Shown one piece after another: positions 17,139 through 25,879 of a stretch of 64,000 nucleotides of DNA (its first letter is position 1; the number at the start of each line of letters is the position of its first letter). Both the position numbers and the translations under genes were made by a program. This DNA is from Selenomonadales bacterium. Its GTDB lineage: Bacteria > Bacillota > Clostridia > Christensenellales > QALW01. Location of the stretch: the NCBI GenBank assembly GCA_003150515.1, contig QALW01000044.1, positions 22,707 to 86,706 of the forward strand, written 5' to 3'. The notes under the pieces were generated by a model that searched no databases, was not told the DNA's origin, and saw nothing but the letters and a program-made list of their open reading frames with translations.

Positions 17139-17621
17139 TTGCGAAAAAAGAAATTAGATACTCATATCAGTCCGCGGCTGAGCGAAATAAGCCAGGCTCG
17201 CTGCCGCGGCGCCACGAAAAAGGAAATAGCCGAGCTGCTGGGAATTTCTCTGGCGACTCTGAATAGGGCCCAGCGGGAGAATGAGGATTTGGCCCTTGCT
17301 CTCAGGCCGGTGCCTGCGCAGGAGATGGAACGTGAAAAAATAAAAGAAGCGTTTCTTAAGCGCGCCTGCGGCTATATAGCCCGCGAAGAGGTGCGTGAGA
17401 TGCGTGAAAATAAGCTGCCCGACGGCCGGGTGGAGCGTGAATTGGTATTGACAAAGCTGGTCAGCAAAGAGGTGCCGCCCGATCTTTCCGCCGCTAAATG
17501 GCTGCTGGAAAACGAGCAGAAGCGCGCGAATCATGCTCAGCCTAATGAAATCGATTTGGATGAGGCGCTGGAAATGCTCCGGCTGCGCCAAAGGCTCTTA
17601 GAGCAAGCGGAGGAGGAATAA
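17139..17621 (+). CDS. Phage terminase small subunit
   Basis: About 160 residues. I favour the TTG at 17139 because the ribosome site AAGGGGGTG (17125-17133) overlaps the GTG at 17133 and is about 7 nt from the TTG; the GTG gives two more residues. The N terminus has a helix-turn-helix (QARCRGATKKEIAELLGISLATLNRAQ) as in DNA-recognition subunits of terminases. The C-terminal part contains KEVPPDLSAAKWLLEN, a motif seen in many small terminases of Gram-positive phages, and ends in a Glu-rich helix. It recognises phage DNA and loads the large subunit, whose gene follows after 3 nt. First gene of the phage-like block. Confidence 0.85.
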   Translation: MRKKKLDTHISPRLSEISQARCRGATKKEIAELLGISLATLNRAQRENEDLALALRPVPAQEMEREKIKEAFLKRACGYIAREEVREMRENKLPDGRVERELVLTKLVSKEVPPDLSAAKWLLENEQKRANHAQPNEIDLDEALEMLRLRQRLLEQAEEE

Positions 17622-17624
17622 TTT

Positions 17625-19040
17625 ATGGAGCGGGACGCCGTTTCGGCTATAGAACGCCTTATTAATCAAAACCCTCCTCTTTTTAAACTGGCCGGATATA
17701 ACGCTCTGGGCAAGACTCATCAAAAGCAAATGGAATTTCATAAATGCCTCAAGCGCAACCGCTGGGTGTTTGGAGGCAACCGCACGGGCAAAACTGAATG
17801 CGGGGCGGTAGAAGCGGTATGGTTCGCGCGCGGCAACCATCCGTATAGGGAGATTAATAAGCCCATGAACGGCTGGGTGGTCAGCCTTACCGGGGAGGTG
17901 CAGCGGGATGTGGCCCAGGCCAAGCTTTTATCCTATCTTCCCCGAAACTGGATAGAGGAAATAGTAATGAAAAAAGGGCGCTCGGACAGCCCGGAAAACG
18001 GAATTATAGATTTTATAACTGTGCGCAGCGTGCACGGCGGGCTTTCCACTATAGGCTTTAAGAGCTGCGATCAGGGCCGGGGCAAATTCCAGGGCACATC
18101 CCAGGATTTCATCTGGTTTGACGAAGAGCCGCCCAGGGATATCTATGACGAATGCCGCATGAGGCTTCTGGACAGGCGGGGAGAAATTTGGGGCACAATG
18201 ACTCCGCTTATGGGGCTGACATGGGTGCATGACGATATATATATGAATTCGCGCTCCGATTCGGAGGTCTGGTATATAACGATGTCCTGGCAGGACAATC
18301 CCTTTTTAAATCCCGACGAAATCAGGCTTATGGAAAGCGTGCTGCCCGACAGCGAGCTGGAAAGCCGGCAATACGGCAGGTTCCGCGCCGCAGGCGGCAT
18401 GGTGTATCCCGAATTTGACGAGCGCGTGCACTGCATAGAGCCATTTGACGTCCCGCCCGAATGGCAGAGCTGCATTTCAATAGATCCTGGTTTTGTCAAT
18501 CCTCTCTCCGCTCACTGGTACGCCGTGGACGGAGACGGAAACATCTTTGTTATAGCCGAGCATTACGCCGCGGGGCTGTCGGCTGAGGAACACTGCCTGA
18601 GGATCAGGGAAATAAGCGAAAAACTGCATTGGAAGAAGCTTCCGTCGGGACATGTCCAGGCGCTGATGGACAGCGCCTGCCTGCAAAAGACTCTTTCAGG
18701 GCCCCGTTCCGTAGCCCAGCTTTTTTATGAGAACGGCGTAAGCGTGAATACGCGGGTGGATAAGAATGTTTGGACGGGCGTCCAGCGGGTTAAAAGCTAT
18801 TTAACAAAGCGGGAGGGGCGTCCGGGCCTGTTTATCTTCAAAAACTGTCCCGAAATGATACGGGAAATAAAGGGATACCGTTACGGCGAGGGAGAAAGCC
18901 CCGTAAAAAAGGACGACCACGCTATGGACGAATTACGGTATTACATTATGTCCAGGCCTGAGCCCGCCGTTTTTAAGCCGCCCCAAAGCAGTATTGTACA
19001 AAAGGATTTGCTGAGGCTTATGAAAAGACGCCGGCGCTGA
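17625..19040 (+). CDS. Phage terminase large subunit (ATPase/nuclease)
   Basis: 471 residues, standard length. Walker A GGNRTGKT (50-57), Walker B FIWFDEEPP (162-170), then the RNase H-like nuclease domain: SIDPGFVNPLSAHW with Asp287, MDSA near 347 and KDDHAMDELRYYIM near the C terminus, so all three expected acidic positions appear intact. The motor cuts concatemeric DNA and drives it into the prohead through the portal. ATG 17625 is preceded by GAGGAGG and lies 3 nt after the small-subunit stop codon. No frameshift or truncation is seen, so this is not an obvious pseudogene. The type resembles the Terminase_6 group, including P22-like phages. Confidence 0.92.
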   Translation: MERDAVSAIERLINQNPPLFKLAGYNALGKTHQKQMEFHKCLKRNRWVFGGNRTGKTECGAVEAVWFARGNHPYREINKPMNGWVVSLTGEVQRDVAQAKLLSYLPRNWIEEIVMKKGRSDSPENGIIDFITVRSVHGGLSTIGFKSCDQGRGKFQGTSQDFIWFDEEPPRDIYDECRMRLLDRRGEIWGTMTPLMGLTWVHDDIYMNSRSDSEVWYITMSWQDNPFLNPDEIRLMESVLPDSELESRQYGRFRAAGGMVYPEFDERVHCIEPFDVPPEWQSCISIDPGFVNPLSAHWYAVDGDGNIFVIAEHYAAGLSAEEHCLRIREISEKLHWKKLPSGHVQALMDSACLQKTLSGPRSVAQLFYENGVSVNTRVDKNVWTGVQRVKSYLTKREGRPGLFIFKNCPEMIREIKGYRYGEGESPVKKDDHAMDELRYYIMSRPEPAVFKPPQSSIVQKDLLRLMKRRRR

Positions 19041-19110
19041 CGGGCCGAAAGAGTAATTGGCCGCGCTTGGAAAAAATATCGCCGGGCAAACGCTGAGACG
19101 CCCGGGGGCG

Positions 19111-19190
19111 CGGGCGGGCAGAGCCCTGGAGTTAAAATGGCGCATGTCCGCGCCATTTTAACTCCAGGGCTCGTAATATAAAAGGCGCGG
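19111..19190 (+). repeat. Family A hairpin element, partial, inside the phage block
   Basis: A single perfect 22-bp stem (19121-19142 with 19151-19172) has loop CATGTCCG, which is the loop of the second hairpin in the copies at 7707 and 9091. Left flank GCGGGCGGGC and right flank TAATATAAAA are degenerate edges. It lies between the large terminase and portal genes. Confidence 0.75.
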
Positions 19191-19280
19191 TTAAAGGCTT
19201 TTGGGAAGCAGGTTTAATGCTTTTGCTGAGAAAACGGCGGAAGCAGACAAGCGTTTTGGCGCGCCGTTCCGCGGAACGCG

Positions 19281-19310
19281 GGACACAATTAAAGGGTGGG
19301 GCGCCCCCGC
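19281..19310 (+). repeat. Short intergenic repeat, family B variant, right of the terminase genes
   Basis: GGACACAATTAAAGGGTGGG followed by GCGCCCCCGC, just before the portal ribosome site. It shares its whole left half with the copy at 16794-16822. Confidence 0.65.
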
Positions 19311-19324
19311 TCTAGAAAGAAAGG

Positions 19325-21211
19325 ATGATGGATTTGTTTGATTCGGAAAAAGAGAAGGAGCAGGCCGAACAAAGACGAAAAAAACAGCTTTGCGCTATGG
19401 TCAGGGAGGAATTTGAGCGCCGCGCCGTGCAGCGCCGTCCATTCGAGCTTCAGTGGCAGCTCAATATGAATTTTATGCTGGGCAATCAGTATTACGACAT
19501 AGCTCCCTTGTCGGGCGAGCTTTTTGAAACCGTTCAGGAATATCCCTGGCAGGAGCGGGAGGTGTATAACCATATAGCTCCCATAATGGAATCCCGCTTG
19601 GCCAAATTGACAAGAGTGCGTCCTCAGATGCTTGTCCGTCCGGCCACTTCAGACGAAGCGGACGTTCAGAGCGCAAAGGTATGCACGGCCTTGGTCAAAT
19701 CCTGCTTTTCCAGGCTGGCCATGACTGATCAATTGGACGAAGCGGCCATGTGGTCGGAAATTTGCGGCACGGTTTTTTATAAGAGCGTTTGGTCAGATTC
19801 AAAGGGCGTTCCGGTCGCGACTAATGAAAACAGGCAGGTGCGTCAGGGAGACATAGAAACAAGCGTATGCCCGCCTTATGAAATATATCCTGATTCGCCC
19901 GGCCGCGAGGACGTGTCCAGATGTGAAAGCCTAATACATGCGCGGGCCTATTCTCCGGGCGAAGTAGAACGGCTCTGGGGCGTCAGGCCGGAGGGCGGCA
20001 AGGTCAGGGTTTACGGCGTTTCGGCTGAAAACGGCAGCCTCATGCCCGGAACAGCCGAATTGGAGGATGGAGTCTTAGTAACTGAATACTATGAAATGCC
20101 CTCGGCGGAATATAAAAACGGCCGTCTGCTGATAACCTGCGGAGATATGCTTCTATATGAAGGGGAACTGCCCTATCAGACGGGAGAAAATGGAGAGAGA
20201 CGCGCTCCTTTTGTCCGGCAGGTCTCCCTTTCCCGTCCCGGCTGCTTCTGGGGCATGTCCATAATTGAACGCTGCATTCCTATTCAAAGGGCTTATAACG
20301 CCGTTAAAAACCGCAAGCATGAATTTCTCAACAGAGCGGCGGTGGGAGTGCTGGCCGTGGAAGAGGGCTCGGTGGATTTGGAAAATCTCGAATTGGAAGG
20401 GCTGGCGCCCGGCAAACTGCTGGTTTACCGTCAGGGCAGCAATATTCCTGCGTTTTTGCCGGGAGGGAATCTGCCTGGCGAGTTTATTCAGGAAGAGGCC
20501 GAACTGCTTCAGGAATTTGAGATGATTTCGGGCGTGTCCGAGATGATGAGGCGCTCGTATGCCGGAGCTAATATAAGCAGCGGCACGGCGCTTTCCCTTT
20601 TAAGCGAGCAGGACGACACCAGGCTTTCAGTTACCGCCGAGCATATACGCTCGGCCATGCGTTCTCTGGCTAAAATCTGGCTGCGGCTGTATAAGCAGTT
20701 TGCTGGAAGCGCCCGCATAGACCGGGTAGTCGGGGATAACGGCCAGGTCAGCGCGCTCTATTGGAAGGCCAGCCAGATAACCAGCGACGACGTAGTGCAT
20801 GAAACTGAGAACGAGCTTTCTCAGTCCTTGTCTCAGCGCAGGCAAATGATATTCGATTTGATAGCCAGAGGCATATTTACTTCGCCTCAGGGAGGCCTGA
20901 GCGAACGCACAAAGGCGCGCCTGCTCGGCATGCTGGGCCTGGGCGACTGGGAAAACGCGGCGGATGTGCCTGAAATGCAGATGGAAAGGGCGCAGCGCGA
21001 GAATTTCCGCATGAGCGAGGGAGAAACGGCAGTAGTTGAAAATTACGACGACCATGAATTGCATGAATCAGAGCATATTAAATTTATGCTGTCCGAAAAA
21101 TTTGAAGAACTGAGCGCTAAACGGCCTGATTGGGCCGCCCTGTTCAGGGAGCATTTAACGGAGCATCAGATTTTATTAAATGGAGGAATGCAGAATGCGG
21201 ACGAATCTTAA
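19325..21211 (+). CDS. Phage portal protein, P22-like
   Basis: 628 residues. The N-terminal part (WQLNMNFMLGNQYYD, then NHIAPIMESRLAKLTRVRPQMLVRPAT) and the later segments (RCIPIQRAYNAVKNRKHEF, SGVSEMMRRSYAGANISSGTALSLLSEQDD) match the architecture of large P22-type portals: an alpha/beta wing, a stem and crown, and a long C-terminal helical region. The portal forms the dodecameric ring at one capsid vertex through which the terminase packages DNA. Two in-frame ATGs (19325, 19328) follow a GAAAGAAAGG ribosome site. It overlaps the next gene by 17 bp. Separated from the terminase by 284 bp that hold two host-type repeats. Confidence 0.85.
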   Translation: MMDLFDSEKEKEQAEQRRKKQLCAMVREEFERRAVQRRPFELQWQLNMNFMLGNQYYDIAPLSGELFETVQEYPWQEREVYNHIAPIMESRLAKLTRVRPQMLVRPATSDEADVQSAKVCTALVKSCFSRLAMTDQLDEAAMWSEICGTVFYKSVWSDSKGVPVATNENRQVRQGDIETSVCPPYEIYPDSPGREDVSRCESLIHARAYSPGEVERLWGVRPEGGKVRVYGVSAENGSLMPGTAELEDGVLVTEYYEMPSAEYKNGRLLITCGDMLLYEGELPYQTGENGERRAPFVRQVSLSRPGCFWGMSIIERCIPIQRAYNAVKNRKHEFLNRAAVGVLAVEEGSVDLENLELEGLAPGKLLVYRQGSNIPAFLPGGNLPGEFIQEEAELLQEFEMISGVSEMMRRSYAGANISSGTALSLLSEQDDTRLSVTAEHIRSAMRSLAKIWLRLYKQFAGSARIDRVVGDNGQVSALYWKASQITSDDVVHETENELSQSLSQRRQMIFDLIARGIFTSPQGGLSERTKARLLGMLGLGDWENAADVPEMQMERAQRENFRMSEGETAVVENYDDHELHESEHIKFMLSEKFEELSAKRPDWAALFREHLTEHQILLNGGMQNADES

Positions 21212-21773
21212 TGGGGAACAACCCGCCAATAGCGCGGGCTCCGATATAATGCCTGACAAATTCAAAAGCGGGGAACAACTTCTTAAAGCCTATGAGATGC
21301 TGGAAGCCGCGTTTACGCGCAAAAGCCAGAGGCTTAAGGAGCTCCTTGAAGAAAATGCCAGGCTCAAGGGGGAACTTATGGAGAAACAGCCGGATTTAAG
21401 CGGTATGATTGAGGATTTTAAGGCTTATCCGGAGGGCGCGCAATATGCGCCCGGGCTTTCGGCTGTTCTTCAGAGCGAGCCCAATCTTACGCCGGCCGGG
21501 CTGCTTGCGGCTCTGGCGCGCGTAATCCGATGCGAGTGCGTTCCGCGCGAGCAGCTTTTACAAGACCGCGAATTTGTAGAAAAATATGTTCTTACAAATG
21601 AGGATATAACAGAATATATTCTGCGGAAATATCTTGGCGGGCTGCTGCGCGGAGAAACGCCCCGCAGCATAAGCGGCGCGGGCGGCTTTATGCCTGCCTG
21701 CGAACGCAGGCGCGCTTCTTCTATTGAGGAAGCGGGCAAAATGGCGGCGCAGAGCTTCAGCGGCAGGCGCTGA
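21195..21773 (+). CDS. Probable capsid scaffolding protein
   Basis: 192 residues from ATG 21195, chosen because GGAGGA at 21182-21187 is 7 nt upstream; it overlaps the portal gene by 17 bp. Highly charged and helical (about 25-70: KSGEQLLKAYEMLEAAFTRK, ELLEENARLKGEL), with a basic, Arg-rich C terminus. Position between portal and major capsid gene, size and composition fit a scaffolding protein that guides prohead assembly and interacts with coat through a basic C-terminal helix. I recognise no direct sequence signature, so function is inferred from synteny. Confidence 0.6.
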   Translation: MRTNLNGEQPANSAGSDIMPDKFKSGEQLLKAYEMLEAAFTRKSQRLKELLEENARLKGELMEKQPDLSGMIEDFKAYPEGAQYAPGLSAVLQSEPNLTPAGLLAALARVIRCECVPREQLLQDREFVEKYVLTNEDITEYILRKYLGGLLRGETPRSISGAGGFMPACERRRASSIEEAGKMAAQSFSGRR

Positions 21774-21919
21774 CCAATTAAATAGGGTTTATACCGGGGC
21801 GCGGCACAAAGCGCGCATGAGTATGCAATGATGCCGTTGACAATACGGTTTAAAGAGCTTTTATCTGCTTCGCGCCCCTATATAAGCCTGATAAAATAAT
21901 TAACGGAGGAGATAAAAAT

Positions 21920-23110
21920 ATGCAGGCAGTAACTTTAACAAGCGCTGAAAACGCCCTTAAGTCATTTTATCTTGACGTAGTGGCGCATCAGCTTAATACG
22001 GAAACCAATCCCTTGTATAATAAGATTAAGCAGTCGGAGAGCAATGTGTTCGGCAAGGAGGTGCGCGCCGCGGCATGTTACGGCGTAAACGGCGGCATAG
22101 CGGCCGGAACGGAAACCGGAGATCTTCCCGAAGCATATTCAAATAACTATGTGTCCTTTGTAAGCACGCTTAAGAATCTGTACGGTCAAATTGAAATCTC
22201 GGATAAGGCTATTCGTGCCTCTGAAAACAGCGCGGGAGCGTTTGTGAATCTGCTTAACGCCGAGATGGAGGGGCTTCTGAGAGCGGCTAAATTTAATTTT
22301 GGGCGCATGCTTTTTGGAGACGGGACGGGCGCTCTTGCAAAGGTGACTGAGGCTGCGAGCGCTAAGAGCGCTATTGTGGTAGACAGCGCGCGCAATCTGA
22401 CCGAAGGCATGGTAATAGATATTTATGCTACGTCCGAAACTGCTTCGGCTACGGCGAGCGGCTGCCGGATTCTCGGAATTGCTGTGGAAAAATCCGAAAG
22501 CACTTCCAAAATAGTCGTTACTCTGGACACTACTGTTACGGTAGCGGCTAACAGCATAGTGTATCTTTGCGGCAGCAAGGGCAATGAAATCACCGGCTTG
22601 GCTTCAATTTTCTCTGCAACCGGCACCCTTTACGGCTTGGATAAATCAAGCAATAAATGGATGATTCCTTATATTGGTGATAATACGGGCACAATAAGCG
22701 ACGCTAAAATACAAAAGGCCATTGACGCGGCCGAAGAGCGCGCGGGCAGCCGAATAGATACGGCTGTTTGCTCTTATGGCGTCAGAAGAGCTTATGCGAG
22801 CGTTCTGGAGACTAATAAGCGCAATGTGAATACGGTTGAATTGGAGGGCGGCTTTAGGGCTATATCCTATGCCGGCATTCCTATAATCGCCGACAGATTT
22901 GCGCCTGCGGGCACTATGTATCTGCTGGACAGCAAGGATTTCGCGCTTCATCAGCTTTGCGATTGGCGCTGGCTGGAGGGTGAGAACGGCAATATACTCC
23001 GTCAGGTACCGGGCAAGGCGGTATTTAACGCTACTTTGGTTAAATATGCCGAGCTTATGTGCACTCGTCCGGGAGGACAGGCTGCGCTTACGGGCATAAC
23101 TGAAGGCTGA
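21920..23110 (+). CDS. Phage major capsid protein, HK97-like fold
   Basis: 396 residues, typical coat size. ATG 21920 follows GGAGGAG. The arrangement is that of a coat protein of the P22/N4-like or HK97 group: an N-terminal helical arm (ENALKSFYLDVVAHQLNTETNP), E-loop-like region with KEVRAAACYGVNGGIAAGTETG, spine helix (NSAGAFVNLLNAEMEGLLRAAKFNFGRMLFGDG), then an inserted beta-rich segment (about 165-225, VDIDIYATSETAS type) and a P-domain with AGIPIIADRFAPAGTMYLLD. It builds the icosahedral shell. The assignment rests on these patterns plus its place after the portal and scaffold genes. Confidence 0.85.
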   Translation: MQAVTLTSAENALKSFYLDVVAHQLNTETNPLYNKIKQSESNVFGKEVRAAACYGVNGGIAAGTETGDLPEAYSNNYVSFVSTLKNLYGQIEISDKAIRASENSAGAFVNLLNAEMEGLLRAAKFNFGRMLFGDGTGALAKVTEAASAKSAIVVDSARNLTEGMVIDIYATSETASATASGCRILGIAVEKSESTSKIVVTLDTTVTVAANSIVYLCGSKGNEITGLASIFSATGTLYGLDKSSNKWMIPYIGDNTGTISDAKIQKAIDAAEERAGSRIDTAVCSYGVRRAYASVLETNKRNVNTVELEGGFRAISYAGIPIIADRFAPAGTMYLLDSKDFALHQLCDWRWLEGENGNILRQVPGKAVFNATLVKYAELMCTRPGGQAALTGITEG

Positions 23111-23134
23111 TTGACTGATTGAGCTGCGGTGGGG

Positions 23135-23200
23135 ACGGGGAAGGCCGTTTAGGGCGCATTTGCGCCCTAAACGGCCGGGGTTTATATAATTTGGGCGCGG
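23135..23200 (+). repeat. Family A hairpin element, partial, after the capsid gene
   Basis: A 16-bp perfect stem (GGCCGTTTAGGGCGCA arm, 23143-23158 with 23161-23176) is followed by GGGGTTTATATAATTTGGGC, a degenerate right edge. It may act as a partial terminator after the capsid gene. Confidence 0.6.
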
Positions 23201-23264
23201 GGAAGAGTTCTGGGGGCTGATAAAAGCCTGTAAAATATCAGAAGCAGGGCGGGTTGAGGCGGCT

Positions 23265-23297
23265 GGGGGCGCCCTCCTTAAAGGGGTGGGAGTCCCC
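23265..23297 (+). repeat. Short intergenic repeat, family B copy
   Basis: GGGGGCGCCCTCCTTAAAGG followed by GGTGGGAGTCCCC, sharing GCGCCCTCCTTxAAAGGG with the 9017 copy. Confidence 0.5.
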
Positions 23298-23320
23298 GTT
23301 GCTGATGCCGCGGGGGCCCG

Positions 23321-23457
23321 CCCGCCCTTCCCGGTCTGGCAATAAGCATTTAAAAAATGCTTATTGCCAGACCGGGAAGCAAGGAGGCCGGCTGACGCCG
23401 GCCGGGCGGATGGGGAAAGCAAAAGCTTTCCCCATCCGCCCTTTTATATAATTCCCC
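23321..23457 (+). repeat. Composite hairpin element, family A, complete copy inside the phage block
   Basis: CCCGCCC edge; perfect 24-bp stem (23328-23351 with 23355-23378); spacer GCAAGGAGG; CCGGCTGACGCCGG; perfect 16-bp stem with AAAA loop (GGCGGATGGGGAAAGC arm); edge CTTTTATATAATTCCCC. A further small hairpin GGGGCGCTTTAGGCGCCCC follows at 23459-23477. Confidence 0.85.
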
Positions 23458-23509
23458 AGGGGCGCTTTAGGCGCCCCTCCCCCGCGCATAAAAGAAAGGG
23501 AGAGATCAA

Positions 23510-23821
23510 ATGGCTAAAGAGGGAGAGTATTGTATGGAATTAAGTCCTGAATTTCGGGACGTGTTTTATATTGCCGGTCGTATTAAGGAGCTGGATCCAG
23601 CTTATTATATTATGTTCAACAGAAACAGCGGCCGTTATCAGGTGCACGCCGGAACTGGGCGGGATACCCTTCAGCTTGATTTGCCCTTTGATATCCTGGA
23701 CAGCCGTGCTCTTAGTTATGTCCGGCAGACGGCCGTAACGCGCATTAATGAATATTTGGCTGAAATAGACAGGGCGAATCTTATTAATGAGCGCGCGGCG
23801 CTTAAACGAGGAGGAATCTAA
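23510..23821 (+). CDS. Small phage-block protein of unknown function
   Basis: 103 residues; ATG 23510 after AAAGGGAGAG. No membrane segment or signal. Mixed alpha/beta: a Tyr-rich start (FRDVFYIAGRIKELDPAYYIMFNRNSG) and a helical end (RALSYVRQTAVTRINEYLAE) with basic C terminus. It is directly followed by the next gene (stop at 23821, ATG at 23822), so it belongs to the second phage operon segment. Position after the coat gene fits a capsid decoration or head-completion protein, but nothing in the sequence proves it. A later ATG at 23534 is possible. Confidence 0.6.
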   Translation: MAKEGEYCMELSPEFRDVFYIAGRIKELDPAYYIMFNRNSGRYQVHAGTGRDTLQLDLPFDILDSRALSYVRQTAVTRINEYLAEIDRANLINERAALKRGGI

Positions 23822-24391
23822 ATGAAATTAAGAGAATTGGCTGCGGGCTGCGCCGTGCTTTTGGGAATAGACGACGGCTTTCTGCGCGAGGGCGGAGTTA
23901 TGACCGAGGACGAGCAGCTTGTATATGAACGGCTTAAAAGCGCGCTGAATTCAGTATATACGTTTATCGCAAAGGATTATTGCCGGCCTCTTTATACTGA
24001 AGTAATAACAACGGATGCGAAATCGGGCGTGCTTATAAGCGAATTGAGCAAAAGCTATATGCAGTTTCATTCGGCTAAAAATGAAAAGAGCTGTCCTGTG
24101 GCGGGCAGAGAATATCCCGATTATGTACGCTTCAGCGTGCGCCCGGGCAGCAAGGTGAGCGTAACGTATTATTATCTTCCGCCTCGCCTGGAGGATTTGG
24201 ACGACGAGGTGGAGCTGCCCGAAAAGGATGTGGCTGCCGAAGCCTATCTTTACGGCGCTTTAAGCCTGTATTATACCACCGAGGGCCGTCATACCGAGGC
24301 TGCGGCCTGGGACAGAAGATATAAAAGCGTTCTGGACGGAACAGAAAGAATGCGCGGCGAGCATCGCCTTCCCAGCCGGAGGTGGTCTTGA
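23822..24391 (+). CDS. Probable head-tail connector/adaptor protein
   Basis: 189 residues. Helical N terminus (KLRELAAGCAVLLGID, EDEQLVYERLKSALNSVYTFIAKDY), a central beta region, and a C-terminal helix (AAEAYLYGALSLYYTTEGRHTEAAAWDRRYKSVLDGTERMR). This layout is typical of connector proteins (P22 gp4-like or HK97 gp6-like adaptors) that sit under the portal, and the C-terminal WxxxYxxxLxG helix resembles those found in many adaptor families. It lies between the coat gene and a gp10-like stopper gene, where adaptors are expected. Its stop codon overlaps the next start by 1 nt (TGATG), indicating coupled translation. The family is not certain. Confidence 0.6.
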   Translation: MKLRELAAGCAVLLGIDDGFLREGGVMTEDEQLVYERLKSALNSVYTFIAKDYCRPLYTEVITTDAKSGVLISELSKSYMQFHSAKNEKSCPVAGREYPDYVRFSVRPGSKVSVTYYYLPPRLEDLDDEVELPEKDVAAEAYLYGALSLYYTTEGRHTEAAAWDRRYKSVLDGTERMRGEHRLPSRRWS

Positions 24392-25872
24392 TGGCGTGGT
24401 ATCGCAGCCTGCCTGAATATGAGCAGGCGGACGAATACAGTTTTTATATCAGCGATTTTAAGGGCGGCATCAATATGAGCGAGGACGACCAGAATATGAG
24501 CCTGAGCGAAAGCCCGCTGGCTTATAATGTTTCGGGCAAGGACGGCAGTCTTAAGAGGTGCGAAGGATACGGACGCGCCTATAAGCATGAGGATATGCTT
24601 AATAGAGAAATTCTGATTCCCGAATTGCCGTCGTCCGGTACGGGCAGGCTGCTTATTTACAGAGTCAATACTGAAACTCAGCCGCGCGAGCATTTGGCGT
24701 ATGTGGATAATCTGGGGCTGTATAAATGCGTTCTTAACGGTTCAGAGCTTAAATGGCAGATGGTGAATACTACTGATTTCAGTGCTGTGGAATATTATGT
24801 AAATTACCGCAAGGATTCGGGCGACTGTCTGGTATTTGGTCCGGGCGTAGAGGACAATAATATGTATCTATGGAGTAAATTTACACAGCCGCCCTCTCCT
24901 GTTGAGACCGCGCCCCAATTAAGCAGCGCTGTGGTTCATTATGAGCGCATGTTTGGGGTTGGAGATCCGGAGCATGTAAACCGCATATGGTTTTCCGCGC
25001 AGTTTGACCCTACGGATTTTACAGTTTCTCTTGACGCGGGCGGCTATATAGACGTTATGGGGGATAAAGGCCGGGCGCTTAAGGTGATTAGCTTTTCGGA
25101 CAGTATTTTTGTGTTCTGGCAGTACGGAATAACCAGGGTAAAAGCCTATAATTATCAGAGCGAATTTACCGTAAGCGATATATACAGCTGCGACAGCGAA
25201 ATACTCAAGGACAGCGTGTGCCTATGCTCAGATCAGATTATATTTGCCGCTAAGGACGGCGTTTATGCCTTTGACGGTTACAGCGTACAGCGAATCAGCG
25301 ATAAAATCTCAGGCATAATTAACGAGGGCCTGAAGGCTTCGGGCGAATGCTCGGCGTATTTCCGCGGCAAATATTATTTGTCTGTGCAGAGCAGCTATCT
25401 AGCCGAGGTGGAGGGCAGCCTGATGCTGGAATATGATACGGCTTCAAATAAATGGCGTATTTTTAAGGGCCAGCCCATACGGCAGCTTCTGGTCTATCAT
25501 GACGAGGGACGCGAACGCCTGCTGCTTGTGGGGAACAATCACGTCTATGAAATGGACGGCTCTCAAACTTTCGGCGGCATGCCCATAAGCGCAAGATGGG
25601 ATATGCCCTTAAGCAGCCTGGGCAAGCCTCATTTAGTCAAGAATATCCGCGAGCTGCTTATAACGGCTGAGGGCGAGGGGCTTTTAAGGCTGAAAATGAC
25701 TACTGAAAGCGCCCGAATTGAAAGGACAATCCGCTTGAGGGATACGCGCAGGATATATAAGGTGCCTCTGCGAATCAGCGGGAAGCTGCTCCAGCTGAGC
25801 ATAGAGAATGTGAGCGGCAATAATTTCACCGTCAGCAATCCCATGGTGATATATACCGCGCTCAGGGGGTGA
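24391..25872 (+). CDS. Packaged-DNA stabilisation/stopper protein, P22 gp10-like
   Basis: 493 residues from ATG 24391, preceded by GGAGGTGG; the frame is open a few codons earlier (GTG 24382) but spacing favours 24391. Sequence looks like a beta-propeller: repeated strands with KGGINMSEDD and GKDGSLKRCEGYGRAY near the N terminus, MFGVGDPEHVNRIWFSAQFDPTDF, FSDSIFVFWQYGITRVKAY, DQIIFAAKDGVYAFDG and MLEYDTASNKWRIF. This pattern (N-terminal GG-D region, VFG-P-N-R-WFS, KDGVYxFDG) is found in P22 gp10-type tail accessory factors that close the portal after packaging, and in related stoppers of Gram-positive phages. The best evidence that the module derives from a P22-like short-tailed phage. Confidence 0.68.
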   Translation: MAWYRSLPEYEQADEYSFYISDFKGGINMSEDDQNMSLSESPLAYNVSGKDGSLKRCEGYGRAYKHEDMLNREILIPELPSSGTGRLLIYRVNTETQPREHLAYVDNLGLYKCVLNGSELKWQMVNTTDFSAVEYYVNYRKDSGDCLVFGPGVEDNNMYLWSKFTQPPSPVETAPQLSSAVVHYERMFGVGDPEHVNRIWFSAQFDPTDFTVSLDAGGYIDVMGDKGRALKVISFSDSIFVFWQYGITRVKAYNYQSEFTVSDIYSCDSEILKDSVCLCSDQIIFAAKDGVYAFDGYSVQRISDKISGIINEGLKASGECSAYFRGKYYLSVQSSYLAEVEGSLMLEYDTASNKWRIFKGQPIRQLLVYHDEGRERLLLVGNNHVYEMDGSQTFGGMPISARWDMPLSSLGKPHLVKNIRELLITAEGEGLLRLKMTTESARIERTIRLRDTRRIYKVPLRISGKLLQLSIENVSGNNFTVSNPMVIYTALRG

Positions 25873-25879
25873 GAGCTTT

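Noticed and set aside
17044..17157. 37-codon ORF just before the small terminase gene
   Set aside because: No ribosome site and it overlaps the terminase start; likely chance.
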